This document shows positions 58,101 to 64,000 of a DNA stretch of 64,000 nt, piece after piece. The translations under genes and the position numbers were made by a program. Position 1 is the stretch's first letter; the number at the start of each line of letters is the position of its first letter. The notes beneath the pieces were generated by a model. That model saw only the letters and a program-made list of their open reading frames with translations, did no database searches and was not told the DNA's origin. The stretch is from assembly GCA_019694975.1 (NCBI GenBank), contig JAIBAY010000008.1:1-64000 (forward strand), written 5' to 3'. This stretch comes from Chitinophagales bacterium. Lineage in GTDB: Bacteria; Bacteroidota; Bacteroidia; Chitinophagales; UBA10324.

Positions 58101-61100
58101 TGCCAATTGGAACTCTGGCAATATCATATTCTCCGGCAACCCGTGTCGTTTTGAAAATTATGGACAGTTTAACATTAATGCGGCTGCCACTTTTTCAAGT
58201 GATAACAGCATGCACGAATTTACTAATCATGGAAGCGAAGGCCTTGTAAGCGCTGATCTAACCGGGCAGGCTGTGCTGGATATCAGCTTCACTAATAATT
58301 CAAACCTGGAAATCTTACAGGGAACATTGCAGATTAATGACAACTCACATAATCAGCAAGGTTCAATAACCGTCGGACAAGACGGAACATTGTACCTTCC
58401 GGATAGCTACTACCAGCTTGGAGATGTTACCAATAACGGAACAATCAATGGCATACTCATGATGCTGAGTAGTTATAATCCGCAGCAAATCAGCGGAACG
58501 GGCACTATTGAAAAACTTGTCATTGGTAATCAGTATGGAGTTACATTAAATGGTGATCAGTCAATTGCCAATGAGTTGTTTTTTCAGAACGGAAATCTCA
58601 TCACCGGTAACAATAAGATTATTATCAATGAGGGAGGATTCATCTCTACCGCCGGTAATGGCAGTTATGTACAGGGTAACCTGCAGCGTTATTTCGCTAC
58701 CCCAGGTCCGCTTGAGTTTCTTATTGGTGATGCTGCGCATATAGCGCCGGTTACATTGGATCCGAGTTTTACAGTGCCGGGATTTGTTATGGCCTCAACT
58801 AGTGCTGGAGATCATCCTGACATTACACATTCAGGCATCAATGCCAGCAGGAGTGTGAACAGGACATGGACCATTACCAACCAAAGCCTTGTATTTTCGG
58901 AATGCGACATTTACTTCAGTTGGGACAATTCGGAAGTGGATGCCACCGCGGATCCTGCCGCGTTTGTAGTGGCAAAATACGATGCGCCCGACTGGATTTT
59001 GCCTGTTATCACCGATGTACAGCCTGCCTCTATTGGGGTGCTTGATGTAACTTCTTTCAGTGAATTCCAGATTGGCGAACCGTTGTCTTGTAACATGACT
59101 GTAAGCACCGCTTCCGGTGATACACTATTACTGTGTACGGAAAGCGGACAAACGAGCGGTAATGTCAACCTCATGATTAACAATGGTACGCCGCCTTATT
59201 CTTATTCGGGCGATGATACATCTAACCTTGTGGCAGGCAGTTACCATTTTGTGGTAACCGATGTTAATGGCTGCACCGCTGCTGCAGATCTTGAAGTGTT
59301 GCTGACGCATTGTATCATTCCTTATTACGCTCCGCCGTTAAATGATACAATCAGTAACCTGATTGGTTCAGAGTTGACACAACTCTATAGTTTCCCTGAT
59401 TCTATCTATGACACTACTTCCACTAACAATATCTTCACGATTAATTATATCAAGGGAGAGGTATTGATTGAAGTGATTGCAACCGTAGATCAGTATGATG
59501 CTTTGTTCGCGTTGTTGCAAACACCTGAATACGGTATGAATTCATTTATTGACAATGGTGATACAACGCTTATTATCACAGGCTTTTTCCCCATTGCCAA
59601 TTTGTATAAACTGAATTTGCTGATCGGGCAAATTAATTATGTGCGGCCTTACTATAAACCGATTGCATCGAACTTTGCCACAACCGGTATTGCAACATCG
59701 CAGGGCGATAAAGCGATGGCCGGCGACAAAGCGAAGGAAGCATGGAAGGTTTCCGGTGCAGGAGTGAAGGTGGGTGTGCTGTCGGATAGTTACAATACTA
59801 AATTCGGCAGTCCTGCGAATACCGATGTTGTCAATGGTGACCTGCCGGGTGCCGGAAATCCAAACTATACACAGCCGGTGACGGTCTTAGAGGAATATCC
59901 CTATGGGACAGGCACGGATGAAGGCCGTGCCATGCTGCAGATTATTCATGATGTGGCACCTGGTGCACAACTTTACTTTAAATCAGGATTTATCAGCGCC
60001 GGTAATTTTGCCGAAGGCATAAAGCAGCTGAGAGATTCCGGATGTAACGTAATTGTGGATGACATCACCTATATCACCGAACCGTTTTTCAGTGATGGTA
60101 TTGTTGCACAGGCTGTAACGGAAGTTACCCAATCTGGCTCCCTGTACTTTACTTCCGCAGGTAATTTCGGCGTTAAGTCCTATGAAGGCGATTTCACTCC
60201 GATTCCGGCACCGGATGGGTATGCCGGCGTTGCGCATGACTTTGGAGGCGGTGACTATTACCAAAAACTCGTCTTGCCGGAAGGCACTTATACCATTGCA
60301 CTGCAGTGGGATGATGATTTCTATTCAGTCGGCGATACCACCGGTGCGCTGAATGACCTGGATATTTATCTCGTAGATCAGTTTGGCAACAGGCTCTTCG
60401 GCTTCAATCGCGATAACCTGGGCGGCGATCCGCTGGAAGTGTTACCATTTGTGGTGAAAGCTACCGTGGAAGCAAATATTATTGTTACCCGCAAGTCAGG
60501 TTCAGGCAATGTACGGTTCAAGTATATCATCTTCCGGGGTGATGGAATCATTGATGAGTATAACCAGGGCACAGGCACGGTCATCGGGCAGGCAAATATC
60601 GATAGCTCGATCGCTGTAGGTGCCGTCTTGTATAAAAACACGCCGGCCTATGGTGTCAATCCGCCAACTATCGCATCGTTCTCTTCCCGCGGAGGTACTT
60701 TGGTGAACAATGAAAACAGAATGAAACCTGACATTGCAGCACCTAATGGTGTGAATACAACGGTAGATTTTGGTGTGGAATTCAATATTGATAATCCACC
60801 CGATCTGCTGCCTAATTTCTATGGCACCTCTGCTGCTGCTCCACACGCTGCTGCGGCGGCTGCACTGCTCATTGAAGCAAAGAAAAAATATTATAACAAT
60901 GAATCATTCAGTCTTAAGCAGATGAAGTCGCTGCTTCAGTCTACGGCAATCGATATGGATGTAACCGGATATGATGAGAGCTCAGGTTATGGATTGATAC
61001 AGGCTGACAAGGCATTACAGACATTTTCCAACTCCTTCCCGCTGGTTGATAATTACTATCTGGCGGATTCCTCAAAGGTTCCCGGCGACGAGGCTGTCAC

Positions 61101-63549
61101 TGTGGTGTTAAACGGAGAGTTTATCAATGAAAATGCTTCTGTTATTTTTCTATACGACACTATTCCTGCCGTGGTCACAAACGGAACGCAGCTCATCGCC
61201 GAAATACCACCATTCCTTGGTAACCCTCCGCTTGAAATCTATAACCCTCCGATGTCACCGAGCGGATTGGATGGTGGTGCCAGTGATCCGGTATATCTAA
61301 AGAGTGCGCCACCACAGAATGTGGTAGTTACAGTTTTAGATGCTGTTAAGAAATACGGAGAACGGATTCCTGACTATGCCCTGAATGTGACGATTAATGA
61401 TGAACCGTTATGGCAAACAGGGAAGACACTGGAGGAATTGGGACTGACGGACATCACTTATTCCTCATCAGCAACCAGTTCGAGTAATATCGGATTGTAT
61501 TACCGGAGAGCGTCATCCGCCGTAACGGATTTGTCGAACCCGCAATCCTTGGCGCTGTCTGAATTTTACAACTACCGGTTTGTGGATGGTGTGTTGTCAA
61601 TAGAGCGGCTGCCACTCACGGTTACTCCGCGTGATACCACTATTACCTACGGATCAGCTATCAATGGAAAAGCATTGAAATTTATTTATGAATATGATGC
61701 TTCCAACATCGATCCTTCCGAACAGGAAGGATTTCTTGACTCACTGGAATTTACCCACGAGTCGAATATCTCCAGTGCAGTAGTGTTTGTGGATGGCAAA
61801 GCAGCTGTAAACGGTCAGCCTATCTCGGAAGAGGACTTTCTGAATGTAAGCTTCATGGCGAGTGGCAAAGCAGCGGTGAATGGCAAAGCAGCGGTGAATG
61901 GCAAGGCGGCTGTGAACGGAATCGTATATGACACTACTTATTATATCCCGCTGGCGCCGGAATCCATATTCGAGTACCTGGAAGATTCAGCCAATGCTAC
62001 TTTGCATAATGGCAAAGCGGCAGTCAACGGCAAAGCGGCTGTGAATGGCAAAGCCGCTGTTAATGGAAAACCAATGGTGAACGGTAAAGCAGCTGTGAAT
62101 GGCAAGGCTGCCGTGAACAGCAGTTCCTTCAATGATGAGACTAACGAAAATGTAATGCTGATTGTTGATTCGCTGGATGTATATGGTAATCCGGGCGATT
62201 CATTGAATGATTATCATTCAGTGAATATGATCAGTGGCATTACGGTTGGAACGTGGCTGATTGCACCGGGCGTATTGATCTCCGAAAATTTTGATATCAA
62301 TTATGGTCTGGGGCACATCACCATTTTGCCTGAGGTGCTTACTGTGAAAGCGAATGATGCTGTCGCCGGTTGTGGCGGCGTGCAACCTGCATATTCCACC
62401 ACCAATTCGATCTATCAGTTCCAGGATGCCGATAGCACTGTGATAGAAAGCGGGCCGGTCTTCACTATATTGGATGAATTCGGGCAAGAGGTTGGAAACG
62501 GAAATCTCAATCCCGGTACATATCAGATCATCCCATCCGGAATTGTTCAGAAACAAGATCCCGCTAACTACATCATTCAATATGAGAGCGGAATACTTAC
62601 AGTTGGCCCCGAAACTGCAACCTCCTTTGCAGATGCAGCTTGCGATGCTTATGTCCTGCCCTGGGGCGAAACGGTGAATGTTTCAGGTCAGTATAGCCAC
62701 ACTTATTACAATGTGGCCGGCTGTGACAGCGTAGTAACCGCAAACATCACGATTAATAATAGTCCCGGTGCAAACGTCACTCCGGCCGGACCGGTTTACG
62801 AATGCCAGGGCATACCGGTACCGCTTACTGCAAATAACGGAGATGGCTTCACCTACCAGTGGTATAAAGGGCCTACTGCTATTGTTGGTGCCACCAACAG
62901 TATTTATGTCGTAAATAATTCGAAAAACTACAGTGTTGTGGTAACCGGAGTTGGTGGCTGTAGCAGTGCTTCCAATGTAGTGACTGTGACGCGGCTTGCC
63001 ACACCCAATGCCAATATCCTCATTGTGAATCCTGACAATAATCCGGATTTATGCGTGAACGATAAGGTGAAGTTGCGGGGTAATGGTGCTTCCGGAATTC
63101 CGCTTGGTTACCAATGGCATTATAATGGTGCGGAAATCGATGGAGCCACAGGCAGGGACTATGTCGCACTGGAAGAAGGCAGTTACCGACTAACCGTTAC
63201 GAATCTGAATACAGGATGTTCAAAGCTTTCGGTGCCTGTTGCCGTGATTAACAGTTGTAGGGAAGAAGGTGTTCAGGATCAGCAGTCACCTTTATTCAGC
63301 ATGTATCCGAATCCTACCGATGGTAACTTTGTATTGTTGCTCAACTTGTATGATGAATCAGAAGGGATGGCAACACTTCAGGTGTATAATTCCCTCGGCC
63401 AGGTGGTGATAAATGAAAATGTTCCGGTTACAGAAGGCAGGCTGATAAAGGAAATTAACCTGCAGGAAGGTGATGCACGCGGAATGTATTTTGTAAATGT
63501 GAAGTTTAACGGGCAGGCATATAATGGTCAGATAGTTTATCAGCATTGA
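52174..63549 (+). CDS. giant multidomain T9SS surface protein with serine-peptidase-like core
   Basis: One frame of 3791 residues, the largest gene here. Order: signal peptide (core about 35-50, cut near KAKA-Q57); G8-like module 1 (57-405); HYR-like Cys-rich part (about 410-610); three LamG domains (664-823, 951-1116, 1523-1690) set among six MopE-like DGDGYG metal-binding segments; a galactose-binding-like domain (1248-1396); a Gly/Glu run (1462-1483); G8-like module 2 (1820-2306), a copy of module 1; a SprB-like repeat (2304-2379); a subtilase-fold domain (about 2500-2980) with Asp2538, Asn2664 and Ser2886 in GTSAAAPH, but Glu2583 where His is expected; three MBG domains (from 3050), one holding ten GKAAVN repeats; Ig-like domains; a T9SS type A signal (3705-3791). 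It probably acts at the cell surface or outside, in adhesion or polymer processing. Confidence 0.85.
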   Translation: MSSFYQTDCVHSLNTPARIFENPPAVLNSGFRKKSLLPLLFFFCLFVLLAPGKAKAQDFRTIQSGNWEDLSTWEEFDDGIWGDPSHVPDYNDGTVTIMDGHTVITNALLTIDQTIVQNGATLNVNAFTLIVNDGAGSDLTVDGDINFSNAELEVSSGAVVDGSTNFFYNGLALVNNGSIFTSVFVMGAGATQTIYGTGSIGTFLPFTFAPGGIIIADEQTITQQLSFNYGKIHTTNSGKLIIGEGAYIINADDSHYVIGNLERVFTDNTWQSFPLGDVDSYAPIDFSPDLVYNGGLVARTDAGDHPDIANSGIDESKTVNRTWTLTVDDIGMVGYAVTFHWDAADMDEDADPMSFGVAKYDAPYWEPVTVINRTATSITIDWDEPTASDFQVGEFTCSAPLITCAADFSVCQDAAQGACGVLFFPEEVPSPVILDDFDRLITYTNVSINGGTNSAIVTPGSTVTLNYDYSVFFDAGTGYCPGCVVQSSIGLGSTFKTLQCETGISNGSSGSYISGDFIAPDAPGIYYLTQEGSLDYWCQEFKFNNDPAKAIGVLIVGPPYPTATGGCGPVEFTNDAPACFPIGTTDVIWTATDSLGNTATCTQHITVDPATIYHRERDGDGYGSTTYAVYACSQPNGFVLDNGDCNDYNQFIYPGNGCSSPVGEALHFDGVDDVVVGPAELIPINDSPYTVTVWAKCENSNNNELVNIVSQGRKFYIGRFYDGTIRAGDGWLTSAPFPADGLWHNYAVVRTTEDMYIYIDGVLVASKGSPQESPGPTFDNPVATFYIGTQWSGISEYWQGPVDELRIWNRALCTDEIAAKMNCESLSPSEPGLVAVYHFNQGIIGENNASDDILFDNSGNGHDMTLQDFALTGGSSDWMQPGGVISGSDCDEINLQTWYADSDGDTYGDASISITIADICIQPSGYVDNDQDCDDTDPELYPGNGCAGFPGAALSFDGNNDRVEIPDDDNLDPQDGITLECWIKITSLSNWSSLIMKTASGTWSDGYGLDLIAQYDGEGYSDPKLEFFVGGYSNVVQGNTILSLDTWYHVAASYDGAVMKLYINGVLDASEPLDILLIKTAHPLVIGNDDGGYPFHGLIDEVRIWSTALCEGTLAAGMDCEAPGSQNNLVALYHFNQGIGGYDNSGGGAIDYLSDESGNSHDGQLYNFALVGSSSNWVVDAGVTTGNQCAPHNDIIYYADNDGDSYGDEGNAIVAEEYCTPPPGYVDNSGDCDDTDPFVHANCSVCNLLMTDGNWKSAPQDPEPDEGWEQPGYDDSAWNAAEDRGPDYDLFRFSEVPRRIWDASHDNYPSTTYLRKTFTLSGADRMIMDYHVDDDATIYINGNLVVGDDNDCGANAYFNIDVTDYLNLNGSNTIAVKAVDCQGDWYFTAELFNGYFPDNDDDGYGEEFAHIVCPPMPAGYATNNLDCDDGNPNIGAPSKLFFDDDGDGYGDVNNYTITCDAGGGGGGEGGGEGGEGGEGGGGGNPWVNDSTDCNDYDPNINPGAVELCDAVDQNCNGISDENNSLAFDGFDDFVTVPDFGIGTDDFTLEAWIKPVIGSRGYIISNRTDETGEQGYYFDLNMLADGHVELELAECGYTGTFLSLISNTAVADGQWTHIAATRNANNDISIYINGELDVTHTDVVRRNLISTYNVGTFGGESFLNSSYYAGSLDEVRVWNVARSEQELKKYRVAYIDGQATLNRYFTFDQGTADGMNENVTIAKDRSGYGITGTLNNFDLTNSASNWSGGYAGTVYADNDGDGYGDPGNSVVTTTPCFLSPAYVSDNSDCDDNAIAINPDVPEIAGNGTDENCDGTLDEVAGDYVSDRSGDWNNTLTWKMYDGSVWSTPAQPPVYDQANTITIRSGHIIAAAEDHTVDQLVVQQGGRLEMNSASLYVVDGPGIDFDCNGDFPLMAAALHVAENGEARFEGTAVFTCGAFSSVHGPGIVNLYPGCSFAINGTNDGITFGDGVTIYNYTAANWNSGNIIFSGNPCRFENYGQFNINAAATFSSDNSMHEFTNHGSEGLVSADLTGQAVLDISFTNNSNLEILQGTLQINDNSHNQQGSITVGQDGTLYLPDSYYQLGDVTNNGTINGILMMLSSYNPQQISGTGTIEKLVIGNQYGVTLNGDQSIANELFFQNGNLITGNNKIIINEGGFISTAGNGSYVQGNLQRYFATPGPLEFLIGDAAHIAPVTLDPSFTVPGFVMASTSAGDHPDITHSGINASRSVNRTWTITNQSLVFSECDIYFSWDNSEVDATADPAAFVVAKYDAPDWILPVITDVQPASIGVLDVTSFSEFQIGEPLSCNMTVSTASGDTLLLCTESGQTSGNVNLMINNGTPPYSYSGDDTSNLVAGSYHFVVTDVNGCTAAADLEVLLTHCIIPYYAPPLNDTISNLIGSELTQLYSFPDSIYDTTSTNNIFTINYIKGEVLIEVIATVDQYDALFALLQTPEYGMNSFIDNGDTTLIITGFFPIANLYKLNLLIGQINYVRPYYKPIASNFATTGIATSQGDKAMAGDKAKEAWKVSGAGVKVGVLSDSYNTKFGSPANTDVVNGDLPGAGNPNYTQPVTVLEEYPYGTGTDEGRAMLQIIHDVAPGAQLYFKSGFISAGNFAEGIKQLRDSGCNVIVDDITYITEPFFSDGIVAQAVTEVTQSGSLYFTSAGNFGVKSYEGDFTPIPAPDGYAGVAHDFGGGDYYQKLVLPEGTYTIALQWDDDFYSVGDTTGALNDLDIYLVDQFGNRLFGFNRDNLGGDPLEVLPFVVKATVEANIIVTRKSGSGNVRFKYIIFRGDGIIDEYNQGTGTVIGQANIDSSIAVGAVLYKNTPAYGVNPPTIASFSSRGGTLVNNENRMKPDIAAPNGVNTTVDFGVEFNIDNPPDLLPNFYGTSAAAPHAAAAAALLIEAKKKYYNNESFSLKQMKSLLQSTAIDMDVTGYDESSGYGLIQADKALQTFSNSFPLVDNYYLADSSKVPGDEAVTVVLNGEFINENASVIFLYDTIPAVVTNGTQLIAEIPPFLGNPPLEIYNPPMSPSGLDGGASDPVYLKSAPPQNVVVTVLDAVKKYGERIPDYALNVTINDEPLWQTGKTLEELGLTDITYSSSATSSSNIGLYYRRASSAVTDLSNPQSLALSEFYNYRFVDGVLSIERLPLTVTPRDTTITYGSAINGKALKFIYEYDASNIDPSEQEGFLDSLEFTHESNISSAVVFVDGKAAVNGQPISEEDFLNVSFMASGKAAVNGKAAVNGKAAVNGIVYDTTYYIPLAPESIFEYLEDSANATLHNGKAAVNGKAAVNGKAAVNGKPMVNGKAAVNGKAAVNSSSFNDETNENVMLIVDSLDVYGNPGDSLNDYHSVNMISGITVGTWLIAPGVLISENFDINYGLGHITILPEVLTVKANDAVAGCGGVQPAYSTTNSIYQFQDADSTVIESGPVFTILDEFGQEVGNGNLNPGTYQIIPSGIVQKQDPANYIIQYESGILTVGPETATSFADAACDAYVLPWGETVNVSGQYSHTYYNVAGCDSVVTANITINNSPGANVTPAGPVYECQGIPVPLTANNGDGFTYQWYKGPTAIVGATNSIYVVNNSKNYSVVVTGVGGCSSASNVVTVTRLATPNANILIVNPDNNPDLCVNDKVKLRGNGASGIPLGYQWHYNGAEIDGATGRDYVALEEGSYRLTVTNLNTGCSKLSVPVAVINSCREEGVQDQQSPLFSMYPNPTDGNFVLLLNLYDESEGMATLQVYNSLGQVVINENVPVTEGRLIKEINLQEGDARGMYFVNVKFNGQAYNGQIVYQH
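56557..56622 (+). repeat. Gly/Glu low-complexity linker
   Basis: Encodes 22 residues of only Gly and Glu (residues 1462-1483) within a MopE-like metal-binding segment, splitting its DGDGYGD start from its DCNDYDPNINPG end. Looks like an expanded GGT/GGC-rich tract; such tracts can change length by slippage. Confidence 0.8.
61795..62118 (+). repeat. GKAAVN hexapeptide (18-base) repeat clusters
   Basis: Ten copies of GKAAVN in three clusters: one at 61795-61812, three at 61864-61917, six at 62011-62118 (the fourth of these reads GKPMVN). Codons differ at silent positions between copies, so the peptide rather than the DNA is conserved. They lie within an MBG-type domain. Confidence 0.9.
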
Positions 63550-63575
63550 TTTTTCCCCGCCTTGCATGCTACAGG

Positions 63576-63607
63576 AAACTCCTCCGTAACCCGGGGGAGT
63601 TTTTTTT
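63576..63607 (+). terminator. Rho-independent terminator of the giant gene
   Basis: AAACTCCTCC pairs with GGGGGAGTTT across a short loop, followed by an unbroken T-run to 63607. It lies 27 bases past the stop. Confidence 0.85.
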
Positions 63608-63835
63608 AGCAAGCGCTTTAAATACGATACATCGTTTTCAAGGGTGAGGCTGTGGATCAGTTGGCCGTACTATCATTCGATACATAAATGCGCCGGTAGT
63701 GCAACATTTGTTAAAAACATCTCACCTGATTGTTGAAAATAAAAATTAATTTTCTCCCGTCATTTGAAAATCACCGGCACATTGTTGAGCATTTCAGTTT
63801 TGTTTTCATACGGCAAAAAAATACCTGCCTGTGCA

Positions 63836-64000
63836 ATGGTAAAATTTGCCGGCAGGCTGCATTTGCTTTTTCTTTTTTTGACCCTTTCCATATCAACGAC
63901 GGCACAGGCTGATGTGTCAGACAGCCTCATGAATCTGATCAATAAGACTGCAGATGATTCAAACAAGGTGAAACTCCTCAATTCCCTGAGCAAGAGTCTC
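63836..64000 (+). CDS. exported protein, probably a TPR sensor or regulator (5' end only)
   Basis: The frame runs off the window after 55 codons. It begins with a signal peptide (LHLLFLFLTLSISTTAQA) followed by DVSDSLMNLINKTADDSNKV and KLLNSLSKSL. That opening, a short helix then DSNKVKLLNSLS, is typical of Bacteroidota periplasmic TPR proteins that lead into a histidine kinase, LuxR-type or adenylate-cyclase output domain. The output domain is outside the window, so only the exported TPR type can be suggested. Confidence 0.55.
   Translation, partial: MVKFAGRLHLLFLFLTLSISTTAQADVSDSLMNLINKTADDSNKVKLLNSLSKSL

Noticed and set aside
61795..62118. CRISPR-like array
   Set aside because: Units of 18 bases are directly adjacent, in frame, without spacers; it is a coding repeat.

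Overview
The window looks like chromosomal DNA from a free-living Bacteroidota, probably of the Chitinophagales/Sphingobacteriia/Saprospiria type. The evidence is seven secreted proteins with type IX secretion (T9SS) C-terminal signals, a T9SS plug protein, a TamL-type outer-membrane lipoprotein, a MetG with a KLSTS loop and a C-terminal tRNA-binding domain, a DAHP synthase/chorismate mutase fusion, and several TAnnTTTG promoter elements. Genes are dense and mostly in short same-strand runs. I saw no rRNA, tRNA, CRISPR array, transposase, integrase or phage gene.

Layout. 1-6.5 kb (minus): secreted alpha/beta hydrolase, a lipoprotein, an exbB-exbD-tonB-mmcQ run, a tRNA m6A methyltransferase and an AraC-family regulator with a perfect inverted repeat just upstream. 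6.7-17.1 kb (plus): a double-length D-Ala-D-Ala ligase, a PASTA protein, a T9SS cargo, a rhodanese, a seven-heme cytochrome with TPRs, MltG, a thioesterase and a YihY/BrkB membrane protein. 17.2-32.8 kb (minus): three Asp-box T9SS cargo proteins (two of them close paralogues), YidC, CTP synthase, a T9SS esterase and MetG. 33-41.7 kb: LD-carboxypeptidase, T9SS plug protein, TsaE-alanine dehydrogenase, and an ABC ATPase with a permease fused to an M1-type peptidase. 42-48.5 kb (plus): a T9SS cargo, then prephenate dehydratase, DAHP synthase/chorismate mutase, AroB and AroA. 48.6-51.7 kb: divergent rRNA methyltransferase and TamL. 52.2-63.5 kb: one 3791-residue T9SS protein, then the 5' end of a further exported protein.

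Common themes are cell-envelope building (Ddl, PASTA, MltG, LdcA, YidC, TamL, TonB/ExbBD) and protein export to the surface (plug protein plus seven cargo proteins). The rest is mainly core metabolism and translation: pyrG, metG, tsaE, trmN6, rRNA methylation and the shikimate pathway.

Items most worth a second look: (a) the tandem Ddl fusion, whose halves carry different active-site changes; (b) the 3791-residue protein, with a serine-peptidase core that lacks the usual His motif, an internally duplicated module and a hexapeptide array conserved in peptide but not in codons; (c) a dispersed element of about 130 bp with inverted ends at 1.1 kb and 51.7 kb; (d) inverted repeats placed like operators in front of the AraC gene and the multiheme cytochrome gene.
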